64,000 nucleotides of DNA, taken from the NCBI RefSeq assembly GCF_038725785.1, contig NZ_CP109796.1, positions 5,456,001 to 5,520,000 of the forward strand. The letters run 5' to 3'. This DNA is from Termitidicoccus mucosus (GTDB lineage Bacteria > Verrucomicrobiota > Verrucomicrobiia > Opitutales > Opitutaceae). The position numbers were made by a program, and so were the translations under genes. Positions 44,138 through 53,456 of this stretch are shown piece by piece; the stretch's first letter is position 1; each line of letters opens with the position of its first letter. The notes below the pieces were generated by a model. The model was given only the letters and a program-made list of their open reading frames with translations. It was not told where the DNA came from and did no database searches.

Positions 44138-47100
44138 ATGAAAATCATACCACACCCCGAACCCCGCCCTGATGCCTCACGTCTATCTGGTCCGGCTTGC
44201 TTTATCGCAGCCCTGTGCCTGGCGTTTGGTTCAAACGCCCTTGCCGACACCCAGTATCATTTCGATACGGACAACAACACCGTCGTCCTTCGGGATTATC
44301 CCGTGCTGACGGAAAACTTCATCAGCGGCGGCCGCGAGGACCCAAACGGCACTTACGAGCACATCGTTACCCATATCCGGTACACGGCTGCGACCGGCAA
44401 CCGTATCATCCTGAATGGGCGGGGTAACTTTTATCCCAATGTGGAGGGTGACAAAGTAATGTTCACCGTCCCTTCGGGTGAGCCCCCGAAGTCCGGCTGG
44501 GAAAGCATGACCTTCGACGGCGAGGCGTGGATGATCGCGGGCAACGTCACCTTGGTTGGCACATCGGAGACAGCGCTCCATATCGTGTCCGGCTCGCATG
44601 TCCTCGGCGGGGCCAGGGCTGACGGCGGCGGGATCTATTTGCCCTACGGCGGCGCCACGATAGAGGCGGGAGCGTATTTGCAGGTCGGACAGAATGGTGC
44701 CTCCGGGGGGCTGGATATGCTCGGCAATGTCGTCAACAACGGCGTATTGAAATTTGCCCGCACCTCCTATGAGTTCAAGGGGAGTATTTCGGGGTCCGGC
44801 AGGCTTTATTGGGATGGCAGTTTTAACCCCGAGCACAGTTGGTTATCCGGCACCCCGACCACGCTCACGCTCTCGGGCTCGAACAGCCACAGCGGCGGCA
44901 CCTACATTCTCGCTGGCACTCTTGATGTGAAGAACCTCTATGCCCTCGGCACGGGCAAGGTGGATTTTTTCACCTCCTTTTGCACACTGAGCTTCAATTT
45001 CACCGACAATCCCGCGGATATGGTGTTCAATAATGAGATCACGGGCGCCGGCCGCATCGCCGTCGATCTGGGCTCCGGAACCAATGTTTTCAAGTTCGGC
45101 GACGCGATCGGGGACACGTTCGCAGGCAACCTCTTTTTCAGCCGGGGCACGCTGGACACGAGAGAAATGCTGCCGACCGCCCTGGCGCAAACCAATGTGC
45201 GTCTGGAAAACCAAACCACGCTGGTCCTTGCCTCGGGCACCACGTTGATGAAGGACCTGACCCTGTCTGGCACCGCCAGCACCGCCCAGCTCAGGAAGAT
45301 GGGAGCCTTGGTGTTTGATGTTGATCTCTCGACCCCGGACCCCTTGACCCCGGTCGGGAGCAGCATGCTGTCCGTGGCCAATTTGACCGGGACCTCCGCC
45401 CGCTTGGAAGTCACCAGCGGCACCATACGCCTGGGCGCGACTGACGGCCGGCCCGCCGAGCTCCTGCCCCTGCCTTCCGCCAGTGTTTTTGAGCAGGACG
45501 ACATGAACATTGTGGCGACGCTGATCAAGGCATCTGGCACGGTCAACCTCGAGGCCGCCACGTTCACCCTGGTCGACAAAAACAACGCCGTCATTTCCAA
45601 CGCCCAGACCCAGGCCGTGGTGCAAGGCACCGCCGGGGCCGTGGCCACGGCCACCTATGACTATCGCCTCACCACGGGCGCCGACAACGATGGCCTCTAT
45701 GTAAACTACGGTCTCACCAAGCTGGACATTCTTGAGGGCAAAACCCTCGAACTCAGGAATAGCGGCACCGGTCCGGTCAACGCCAACACGCTCACTGCGG
45801 CAATCACCTCGGGGTCGTTGAACGGCGGGGGCGGTCTCGTCATCAACGCCGCCAACACCATGTGGCTCAGCGGCACGGGCAGCAATTATTACGGCACCAC
45901 GGTGGTGAACTCCGGCACGGTTGTCTTCGGCTCGAACAACGCGTTTGGCAACACCACGGGGCTTCTGGTCAAGTCCGGCGCCCACATCGACACGAACAAC
46001 CGCGAGCAGCGTATCAACGGTGGCGTGGTCTTTGAGGAAGGCGCGTCACTCGACATCAGCGGCAGGCTGGTCATCGCTCCAAACGGAGACAAAGGGGAGG
46101 GGATTGTGTTTTCGGAAAACTCGGTCTCGGGCACCGGCGAAATCCGCTTCGAGTCGAGCGGATCGACCAGGCACCAGATCGTGTTTTACAGGAACCCGGA
46201 TTTGGCGGGCACCGTCACCATCGCGTCCGGCCAATCGCTCAACGAAGTCGTTTTGATGTCTACCGATGCGCTCGGCGGAGCGCAAGTCAGCGTGGGCTAC
46301 CGCAACGTGGTGGTCATGTCGAACCAGACGGGAACCATGGGCATCAGCACCGCCAGGAACTCGGGCACGCTGGTCTTCAACTCGAGCACCCTGTTCATGA
46401 GCAACACTGCGGCGCTATTTGAAGGGAAGCTGGTGCTCCAGAATACCGATATCACCTTCGGACCGGGCACCCGCATCGGCAACCAAGTCGTCGCGGAATC
46501 TGGGGGGAACGCGAATCTCGACCTTAGCGACAGCAACACGGGGAGAATCATCGTGGACAGCCAGTCCACGCTGCGCATCGCCAGAAGCGGGGCTTCGGTC
46601 GCGGGCCTTCCGCTCGTACTTGAGGGCGGCACACTCGATTTTTCCGATCCGACTCCGGAGCTATCGGCGCGTCTCACCATCAAGGCTATCAGCGGCACCG
46701 GCACCATCAGGACAAGGGCCAACCCCAACACCGGTGCCAGCAACCTCATCACTTTCATGCGCACATCGGGCAGCTTCACGCTCGATGTCCATTTCACCGA
46801 GGAGGCAAAGTCGCCCGACCAGATCATGCCCGTTTACACCTACATCACGGGCTCCCTTACCGACGGCCAGCGCAACGCGGTGCTCACCCTCCCCGAGAAT
46901 AATCAGGTCGAGTCCGGCGTTTATGTCTTCAGGCTCCAGCAGGGCAGCGGCGACAGCATGATGATGCCCAACACGGACATGTGGTATCTCGTCGCGGACC
47001 ACGGCGCCTACAGTCGCGCCGCGCAAGCCATCCTCACCACGGCGGCCACTGCTGGCGCGGAATGGCATTATAGCCTCGACTCGGTTGCGAAACGCATGGG

Positions 47101-47938
47101 CGATCTCCGCTCGGAATTCGACGCCGGTGAAAAGTCTGCCCGCGGCAACCTCTGGGCACGCGCCGCCACCTACGACCTCAGCGCAAACGAGGATTTCTGC
47201 GGCTCCAAATTCACCGAGGATGTCTGGGTGCTCAATGTCGGCGCGGATACCGCCCTGCGCACCAACTCCGCGATCACATTCATCGGTGCGTTCATGGGTT
47301 ACACCCGCGCCGAGCGCGAGTTCATGCGGCTCGGCACAGGAACGACGGACTCCAACAGCGTCGGCCTGTATGCCACGTGGCTGCATGACAAAGGCTGGTT
47401 TGCCGATATCGTGGCCAAAGCCGACAAGACGCGAAACCGATTCACAGCCACCACGATCGACGGCGTTGTCGTCAGCGGCAGATACGACGGCGAGGTGCTG
47501 GGGGCTTCGCTGGAAGTCGGCAGGCAAATCCACCTTGGCAAGGATAAAACATGGTGGATTGAGCCGGGCATCCAGGGCGCCATTGCCTCAATCAAGAGCG
47601 TCCAATATGTGACGGAAAGCGGCATCGAAGTCGATCTCGAGGCTGCCAACTCGGCACAATACAGAGCGCAAATGCGCTTCGGCTACACCGAGAAAGGTGC
47701 CAGGTTCCACCCCTACGGCAAGCTGGCCGGCGTTTATGTGGCCACCAGCGGCGGCGATGTCATCGCGGACAATCGCCGGATGCACGCCGATTTCGACGGG
47801 ATGCGCATTGAGGCGGGCGCGGGCGGCTCCTACATCATCAATCCGAAGACGCAGGTTTATCTGGAATACGAATACGCAAAGGCGGACACCTACTCGCGCA
47901 AGTGGTCGTTCAACGCCGGATACCGCCGCGCATGGTAA
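44138..47938 (+). CDS. Autotransporter (type Va) with PATR passenger
   Basis: A 1266-aa protein from ATG 44138, with a signal peptide (GPACFIAALCLAFGSNALAD). The long beta-helical passenger has PATR-like repeats (LTLSGSNSHSGGTYILAGTL, AANTMWLSGTGSNYYGTTVV, NSGTVVFGSNNAFGNTTGLL). The barrel domain begins near residue 970 (MGDLRSEFDAGEKSARGNLW, ARAATYDLSANEDFCGSKFT) and ends in alternating strands, VYLEYEYAKAD.. and GYRRAW, with the terminal aromatic residue needed for BamA insertion. No protease or enzyme motif was seen in the passenger. Adhesion to plant polymer is a guess from the locus. The TonB receptor follows after 29 bp. Confidence 0.88.
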   Translation: MKIIPHPEPRPDASRLSGPACFIAALCLAFGSNALADTQYHFDTDNNTVVLRDYPVLTENFISGGREDPNGTYEHIVTHIRYTAATGNRIILNGRGNFYPNVEGDKVMFTVPSGEPPKSGWESMTFDGEAWMIAGNVTLVGTSETALHIVSGSHVLGGARADGGGIYLPYGGATIEAGAYLQVGQNGASGGLDMLGNVVNNGVLKFARTSYEFKGSISGSGRLYWDGSFNPEHSWLSGTPTTLTLSGSNSHSGGTYILAGTLDVKNLYALGTGKVDFFTSFCTLSFNFTDNPADMVFNNEITGAGRIAVDLGSGTNVFKFGDAIGDTFAGNLFFSRGTLDTREMLPTALAQTNVRLENQTTLVLASGTTLMKDLTLSGTASTAQLRKMGALVFDVDLSTPDPLTPVGSSMLSVANLTGTSARLEVTSGTIRLGATDGRPAELLPLPSASVFEQDDMNIVATLIKASGTVNLEAATFTLVDKNNAVISNAQTQAVVQGTAGAVATATYDYRLTTGADNDGLYVNYGLTKLDILEGKTLELRNSGTGPVNANTLTAAITSGSLNGGGGLVINAANTMWLSGTGSNYYGTTVVNSGTVVFGSNNAFGNTTGLLVKSGAHIDTNNREQRINGGVVFEEGASLDISGRLVIAPNGDKGEGIVFSENSVSGTGEIRFESSGSTRHQIVFYRNPDLAGTVTIASGQSLNEVVLMSTDALGGAQVSVGYRNVVVMSNQTGTMGISTARNSGTLVFNSSTLFMSNTAALFEGKLVLQNTDITFGPGTRIGNQVVAESGGNANLDLSDSNTGRIIVDSQSTLRIARSGASVAGLPLVLEGGTLDFSDPTPELSARLTIKAISGTGTIRTRANPNTGASNLITFMRTSGSFTLDVHFTEEAKSPDQIMPVYTYITGSLTDGQRNAVLTLPENNQVESGVYVFRLQQGSGDSMMMPNTDMWYLVADHGAYSRAAQAILTTAATAGAEWHYSLDSVAKRMGDLRSEFDAGEKSARGNLWARAATYDLSANEDFCGSKFTEDVWVLNVGADTALRTNSAITFIGAFMGYTRAEREFMRLGTGTTDSNSVGLYATWLHDKGWFADIVAKADKTRNRFTATTIDGVVVSGRYDGEVLGASLEVGRQIHLGKDKTWWIEPGIQGAIASIKSVQYVTESGIEVDLEAANSAQYRAQMRFGYTEKGARFHPYGKLAGVYVATSGGDVIADNRRMHADFDGMRIEAGAGGSYIINPKTQVYLEYEYAKADTYSRKWSFNAGYRRAW

Positions 47939-47967
47939 TCACCTTTTCCCCCACGAAAGATTTCTTT

Positions 47968-50900
47968 ATGAAGACCCTGCCTACTCACCACCCCCGCCTT
48001 GGGCATGTCCTGGCGTTCATCCTTGCGACAACATTGGGATTGCTCACGTCTCTTCGCGCAGACACCCCGCCAGATGTCCCGGCGGCGCAGACCGTCGGGA
48101 CAGGATCAATCTCGGGCCGGATCTATTTTCCCGCGCAGGACCAGTATATGAAGAATGTGCGAGTCAGTCTGGAGGGCACGAACAGAGTAGCCTTCACCGA
48201 CTCTCTCGGCACCTACTATTTCGCTGACGTCCCCGCTGGCTCCGCTCGGGTGCGGGCCGAGCATGCCGGTTTCGAGCCGGGCATCGGCTCGGTGACAGTC
48301 GAGACGGGCAAAACCGCTGCCTTGGACATCGACATCAGCATGGCCGAATCAGGAAAACCAAGCGGCAAGGACGAGGTTGTAGTACTCGAAACGTTTGTCG
48401 TCTCCGGGCAGGCGCTACTCGGCGCGGCTATCGCGGAGCAGGAGCAGCGTCACGCCATCGGCATGACCAGCGTCGTCTCGACGGAGCAATACGGCCCCAA
48501 CGCCACGGGCAACATCGGCGAGTTCATGCGTAACATCGCGGGCGTCTCCATCGGCGTCGGCGACGGCGGTGATGCCGGGTCCATCTCCCTGAGCGGCGCC
48601 GGCTCGGGATATGTGCCGGTGACTCTCGGCGGCATGGAAGTCGCCAGTGTCAGCTCGGGCGGGAACGACCGCAGCGTGGAAGTGCAGCAACTCAATATGA
48701 ACAACATTTCCCGGATCGAGATCACCTTCGCCCGCCGGCCCGACGTGCCCGGCAAAGCCTTGAAAGGCTCTGTCAACGCCGTTCCCCGGGGGGCCTTTGA
48801 ACAAAAAAGATCGTCCTTCAGCTTCAACACCAATGTCATATTCCATGAAGACGAGTTCACCGTGAAAAAAACCTCCGGACCGCTTTACGAGCCCACACGG
48901 AAAGTAAAGCCCAGTTGGAATTTTGCCTACATCGTGCCCGTGAACAAGAACTTTGGCTTCACCCTGTCGGGCTTTTATACCTTCCGATTCAACATGGATG
49001 TCGCCCACACCTACAACTGGCGGGGCATAGAGCAGCCCTATTCACGCGACAGCTCCGGCAACTATCCACCCCCCAACGTGCCCAATCCCTACGCCGCCCC
49101 CTATCCTTCCATGTACGGCTCGCGGATTACATCGAACATAAACGACTCGACCGGCGGCGCGCTCTCCCTGGACTGGCGCATAAGCCGCGCGGATCGCCTG
49201 CGCTTTGATTTTTCCTACCAAAGCAATGACCGCGCCGAGGGTTATCGCACCAATGAATACAAGCTGGAGGAGGGCTTTGACACCGCCGCCTCCACCTTGA
49301 CCCACTTTGAGGCAAACGGCTATTTGCGGATAATGGCGGGCACGCGCAGAAGGCAGGATACCGTATTGCAGCCGCAACTGCACTACTGGCACCTCGGCCG
49401 CTTGTGGAAAATCGAGGCAGCCGCGAGCATGAGCCGCGCCGATCAGAAATACACCGACATGTCCAACGGTTATTTTCGCAGCGCCTATGCGGACCGCTTC
49501 CGGGTAAGAATCGCCATGGACAAGGACGACAACGCGCTGGTGCCGCATAACATAGAGGTTGTCGATAGCCTCACCAACGATCCCGTGGACTCCCGCTCAC
49601 TGGATGAATACATCATCACCGATATCCAGTCGCGCCCCGAGAAAACGTGGAGGGAAGGCCGCGAAGTCATGACCTACGCGCAACGCTTCCTGTCGGTTTT
49701 CGGCGTGCCCTCGTTCCTGAAGGCCGGCTTCCACCTCCAGCAGGAACTCCGGGATTACAAACCCCAATCCAGAAACTTTTACTACCTCGGCCCCGACGGG
49801 CTTAGGCCGCCCTCGAACGCGGACCGGAATCCGTATGCCACGGACCAGGACGCCGGCCCCTTCAAGGACCCCAGTTTCACACAAGCCGCAAAGCTCCTGG
49901 GGCAACGCTCCGACTACCCCCACAACGGCCTCATATATAATTTTTATCAGCAGCGGCCGGATTATTTCGAAGAGGTCAGCATGGCCACCTCATGGGATAA
50001 TCCGAAGCGATTTTCGCGATATGCGGAGGAAACCGTGTCGGCGGGCTATCTCCGCGCTCACTTTGGACCGTGGAACACCAGCATCGGGGAATTCGAGCTG
50101 ACGGGCGGCACCCGTTACGAATACACTCACATCCTCGGCACCGGCGGGTTGCAGGTGCCCGCATCGGGCGGCACCCCCGCCTACTGGATCGAACGCGGAA
50201 ACAGCAACATAGTGAATTTCGACCACTGGTTCCGCAGCGTTAACGGCTCCTGGCGTTTCGGGGCCAATAAGGAATGGATCCTGCGCGCCGCCTATTTCAC
50301 CTCCATCGGGCGCCCGAACTTCGAGGTTTACAACGGCACCATCATCCTGCCCGATCCTCTCAGCGTGCCGACGAGCACAAGCAACCGCGTCGAGCTGGCC
50401 GGCAATTCCCTGCTCAAACCGTGGACGGCCAAAACACTGACAGCGCAGCTCGAATACTACAACAAATGGGGCGGCTGGTTTAGAGTAACGCTTGACGAGA
50501 CGGTTTATAAAAACCGCTTTTATTGGGATTCCTATCCCCTGACGGACGAACTCCGCCAGCAATATGACATCGGGCCTGAATACATGGGGTTCTATGTCAG
50601 TGTCCAGAAAAACTCGGCCTACGACTTCACCACCGATTCGCTCCGGGTGGAACTCTCGCAAAGTTTTGACAAGTTTCTGCCCAGATTCATCGGCGTGCGC
50701 ATCGGTGGCAGTGGCGAATGGCGGGTCAAGTCGGGTGTGGATGAATCCAGGATGACCGGAAGCGAGTTTGCCCCCCGCGCCTTCAAGGCGAACGCTGAGC
50801 TTAAATTCAGAAAATCCGGCCGGGAGATACTCAAGCTGGGCGGAAACCTGGATTATACGAGTGAATATGTCAGGGACAGCATGGAGACCGCCCAAAATCT

Positions 50901-51123
50901 CGAACCCGGCGTGATGGGGTGGCGGGTGGCTCGTCGGCAAGTGAACGTCTTCCTCGAGTTTCCGCTGTCGAAGAACCTCCGTTTTATCGCCTCGTGCGAT
51001 AATGTGACGAACGATGCGGTGTATGATTACGCCAAGGGTCCCAGCACGCCCAATGCCCTCCACCCAACCTGGGTCACTTATTACGGACGCCGTTTCAACT
51101 TCTTCATCAACGGAAAATTTTAA
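47968..51123 (+). CDS. TonB-dependent receptor with carboxypeptidase-regulatory-like N-terminal domain
   Basis: A 1051-aa protein with a signal peptide (VLAFILATTLGLLTSLRAD). Residues 45-115 form a CarboxypepD_reg-like beta-sandwich (GSISGRIYFPAQDQYMKNVR, TDSLGTYYFADVPAGSARVR). Next comes a box VLETFVVSG, then the plug (GNIGEFMRNIAGVSI, QQLNMNNISRIEITF) and a barrel of about 22 strands ending YYGRRFNFFINGKF with the C-terminal Phe. It is the likely outer-membrane importer for xylo-oligosaccharides of this locus. No SusD partner is seen, which fits Verrucomicrobiota. Confidence 0.92.
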   Translation: MKTLPTHHPRLGHVLAFILATTLGLLTSLRADTPPDVPAAQTVGTGSISGRIYFPAQDQYMKNVRVSLEGTNRVAFTDSLGTYYFADVPAGSARVRAEHAGFEPGIGSVTVETGKTAALDIDISMAESGKPSGKDEVVVLETFVVSGQALLGAAIAEQEQRHAIGMTSVVSTEQYGPNATGNIGEFMRNIAGVSIGVGDGGDAGSISLSGAGSGYVPVTLGGMEVASVSSGGNDRSVEVQQLNMNNISRIEITFARRPDVPGKALKGSVNAVPRGAFEQKRSSFSFNTNVIFHEDEFTVKKTSGPLYEPTRKVKPSWNFAYIVPVNKNFGFTLSGFYTFRFNMDVAHTYNWRGIEQPYSRDSSGNYPPPNVPNPYAAPYPSMYGSRITSNINDSTGGALSLDWRISRADRLRFDFSYQSNDRAEGYRTNEYKLEEGFDTAASTLTHFEANGYLRIMAGTRRRQDTVLQPQLHYWHLGRLWKIEAAASMSRADQKYTDMSNGYFRSAYADRFRVRIAMDKDDNALVPHNIEVVDSLTNDPVDSRSLDEYIITDIQSRPEKTWREGREVMTYAQRFLSVFGVPSFLKAGFHLQQELRDYKPQSRNFYYLGPDGLRPPSNADRNPYATDQDAGPFKDPSFTQAAKLLGQRSDYPHNGLIYNFYQQRPDYFEEVSMATSWDNPKRFSRYAEETVSAGYLRAHFGPWNTSIGEFELTGGTRYEYTHILGTGGLQVPASGGTPAYWIERGNSNIVNFDHWFRSVNGSWRFGANKEWILRAAYFTSIGRPNFEVYNGTIILPDPLSVPTSTSNRVELAGNSLLKPWTAKTLTAQLEYYNKWGGWFRVTLDETVYKNRFYWDSYPLTDELRQQYDIGPEYMGFYVSVQKNSAYDFTTDSLRVELSQSFDKFLPRFIGVRIGGSGEWRVKSGVDESRMTGSEFAPRAFKANAELKFRKSGREILKLGGNLDYTSEYVRDSMETAQNLEPGVMGWRVARRQVNVFLEFPLSKNLRFIASCDNVTNDAVYDYAKGPSTPNALHPTWVTYYGRRFNFFINGKF

Positions 51124-51263
51124 ATGCATGGCATGATGCAAAAAACGGAACATGATAATAATGTCCCGCTTGGTATTTTGTAGTGCAGTCTCCCGCCCTG
51201 CGACGGCGAAATCGTTGATCGCGGACCAGTGCGGGTTGCCAGCCTGTGCCACAAATACCGCGC
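51124..51263 (+). promoter_or_regulatory. Leader region before the GH3 operon with short inverted repeats
   Basis: TGCAT..ATGCA lies close after the TonB receptor stop (about 51125-51140). GGAACAT..ATGTCC (about 51147-51166) is a second short inverted repeat. They may be operator or terminator elements. No T-run and no reading frame was found. Confidence 0.3.
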
Positions 51264-53450
51264 ATGAAAATAGTTTTTAAATTAATGCACATATCCAATC
51301 CGCAAACAGACCAAAACGCCAACATCGTTGCGAATGGTGTTCTCTTTCGCGACACATCGCTCCCGCTCGAAACGCGCCTTGATGATCTCGTTTCTCGCCT
51401 CACGCTGCTGGAAAAAATCAACCAGCTCGTCCACGAGAACAATCCCATCGAGCGCCTCGGCATCCCCGGTTACAACTGGTGGAGCGAAGCCTGTCACGGC
51501 GTTGGCCGCAATGGTCGCGCCACCGTTTTCCCTCAGGTCATCGGCCTGTCCGCCACGTGGAATCGAGAGCTCCTTTTTCGCATCGCCAGTGCAACCTCCG
51601 ATGAAGCGCGCGCCAAATATGCCATCACGTCCGCCGCCGGCCAGCACGGGCAGTATCAGGGGCTCTGTTTTTGGACACCCAACGTAAACATCTTCCGCGA
51701 TCCGCGCTGGGGACGCGGTCAGGAAACTTTCGGCGAAGACCCTTATCTCACCGGAGAACTCGGTGTGGAAATCGTTCGCGGTCTTCAGGGCGATGATCCC
51801 TTCTACTACAAATCCGCTGCTTGTGCGAAGCACTTCGCAGTGCACAGCGGCCCCGAGGGCGAACGCCACTCCTTCGACGCCCGTCCTTCGCAAAAAGACT
51901 TGCGCGAGACCTACCTGCCCGCGTTCAAGAAACTTGTTGATGCGGGCGTCGAGGCCGTCATGGGCTCCTACAACCGCGTTTACGGCGAACCTGCGTGCGG
52001 CAGTCATTTTCTCCTCGAAAAAACGCTTCGCCAAGAGTGGGGCTTCAAAGGGCACATTGTCAGCGATTGTGGAGCCATCGACGACTTTCACCAGCACCAT
52101 GCTGTCACAAAAGACGCCGCCGAATCCGCTGCGCTCGCTTTGAAAAACGGCTGCGATCTCAACTGCGGTTGCACCTACAATGACCTCATCGTTGCGCACC
52201 AACGCGGCCTCATCACCGAGGCCGACATAGATCGCTCCCTTCGCCGTCTTCTTGCCGTGAAGTTCCGCCTCGGCCTCTTTGATAACGGAGAAACCAGCAA
52301 TCCGTTTGCCGCCACGTCCGCCGCGATTATTGACGGCGAGCCTCATCGCGCACTCGCGCGCAAGGCAGCTGCCGAGTCGATCATCCTCCTGAAAAACGCG
52401 AACAACACGCTCCCGCTCAGGCCCGATCTCCCGAAAATCCTCGTCGTCGGTCCGAACGCGGCCAACACCAACGCGCTTCTCGGAAACTACTACGGTGTGA
52501 GCCCGCGTCTTGTCACCTTCATGGAAGGCATTCTGGCGCGTGTATCCGATGCCACGCGTCTCAAATACCGCGTTGGCTGTCCGCTCATTCGCGAGGCCGC
52601 GCCTGGTGTCAACTACACCTTTCCCGCTGCCGAATCGTCCGAAATCGTCGTCGCCGTCATGGGCTACGACCCGACGCTTGAAGGCGAGGAAGGAGATGCG
52701 GTTGGTTCGCCAGTTGGCGGCGATCGCGCCCATGTCGAGCTTCCCGAGAACCAGCGCATCTTCCTGCGCGAGCTGCGCAAGCACTGCAAAAAGCTCATTC
52801 TCGTGCTCACCGGCGGCAGTGCCATCGCCATACCCGAGGAGCACGAATATTGCGACGCCGTGCTGCAAGTCTGGTATCCCGGCTGCGAAGGCGGGGCCGC
52901 GCTGGCCGACATCCTTTTTGGTGATGCTTCACCATCCGGCAAACTCCCTGTCACCGTTCCCCGCGCCACGGCGGACCTGCCCGCGTTTAACGACTACTCG
53001 ATGCGCGGCCGCACCTACCGGTATGCGACAAAAGAACCGCTCTATCCCTTTGGCTTCGGCCTCGGCTACACGACGATTTCCTACGAAAAGCTGGATGTAT
53101 CCGTAATAAAACTACATGAAAACGAGGATGTCACGGTTCGGGCCACTATCCGAAACACCGGCTCGCGCCCGGCATTCGAGACGGTGCAGTGCTATCTCGT
53201 GCCGCCTGCCGAGCCCGACACACCGCTCGCGACACTCGTCGCCTTCGAAAAAATCCACATTGCACCCGGATCGTCCGCCGAGGTTGTTTTCACGATTCCA
53301 GCCGGGAGTTTTCGTCAAATCGACGCCAGCGGCGAGCCCGTCTGGCGGGCCGGTGACTACAAGCTCCTCGTCGCTCCGGCCTCGCCCGGTCCCCGCGCCC
53401 AGGCGCTTGGCGCTCCCGCGCCGCTCTCCCTGTCAATCCAACTCGTATAA
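51264..53450 (+). CDS. Glycoside hydrolase family 3, beta-xylosidase-like
   Basis: About 728 aa from ATG 51264 (ATG 51285 also possible). No signal peptide, so it is probably cytoplasmic and acts on imported oligosaccharides. The (beta/alpha)8 domain has YNWWSEACHGVGRNGRATVF, DPRWGRGQETFGEDPYLTGE, CAKHFAVHSGPEGERHSFDA and the nucleophile Asp268 in IVSDCGAIDDFH. The alpha/beta sandwich follows (GYDPTLEGEEGD with a probable acid Glu, VWYPGCEGGAALADILFG), then a fibronectin III-like C-terminus. WSEACHG and the EGEEGD block are usual in bacterial GH3 beta-xylosidases. Confidence 0.92.
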   Translation: MKIVFKLMHISNPQTDQNANIVANGVLFRDTSLPLETRLDDLVSRLTLLEKINQLVHENNPIERLGIPGYNWWSEACHGVGRNGRATVFPQVIGLSATWNRELLFRIASATSDEARAKYAITSAAGQHGQYQGLCFWTPNVNIFRDPRWGRGQETFGEDPYLTGELGVEIVRGLQGDDPFYYKSAACAKHFAVHSGPEGERHSFDARPSQKDLRETYLPAFKKLVDAGVEAVMGSYNRVYGEPACGSHFLLEKTLRQEWGFKGHIVSDCGAIDDFHQHHAVTKDAAESAALALKNGCDLNCGCTYNDLIVAHQRGLITEADIDRSLRRLLAVKFRLGLFDNGETSNPFAATSAAIIDGEPHRALARKAAAESIILLKNANNTLPLRPDLPKILVVGPNAANTNALLGNYYGVSPRLVTFMEGILARVSDATRLKYRVGCPLIREAAPGVNYTFPAAESSEIVVAVMGYDPTLEGEEGDAVGSPVGGDRAHVELPENQRIFLRELRKHCKKLILVLTGGSAIAIPEEHEYCDAVLQVWYPGCEGGAALADILFGDASPSGKLPVTVPRATADLPAFNDYSMRGRTYRYATKEPLYPFGFGLGYTTISYEKLDVSVIKLHENEDVTVRATIRNTGSRPAFETVQCYLVPPAEPDTPLATLVAFEKIHIAPGSSAEVVFTIPAGSFRQIDASGEPVWRAGDYKLLVAPASPGPRAQALGAPAPLSLSIQLV

Positions 53451-53456
53451 CCCGGC

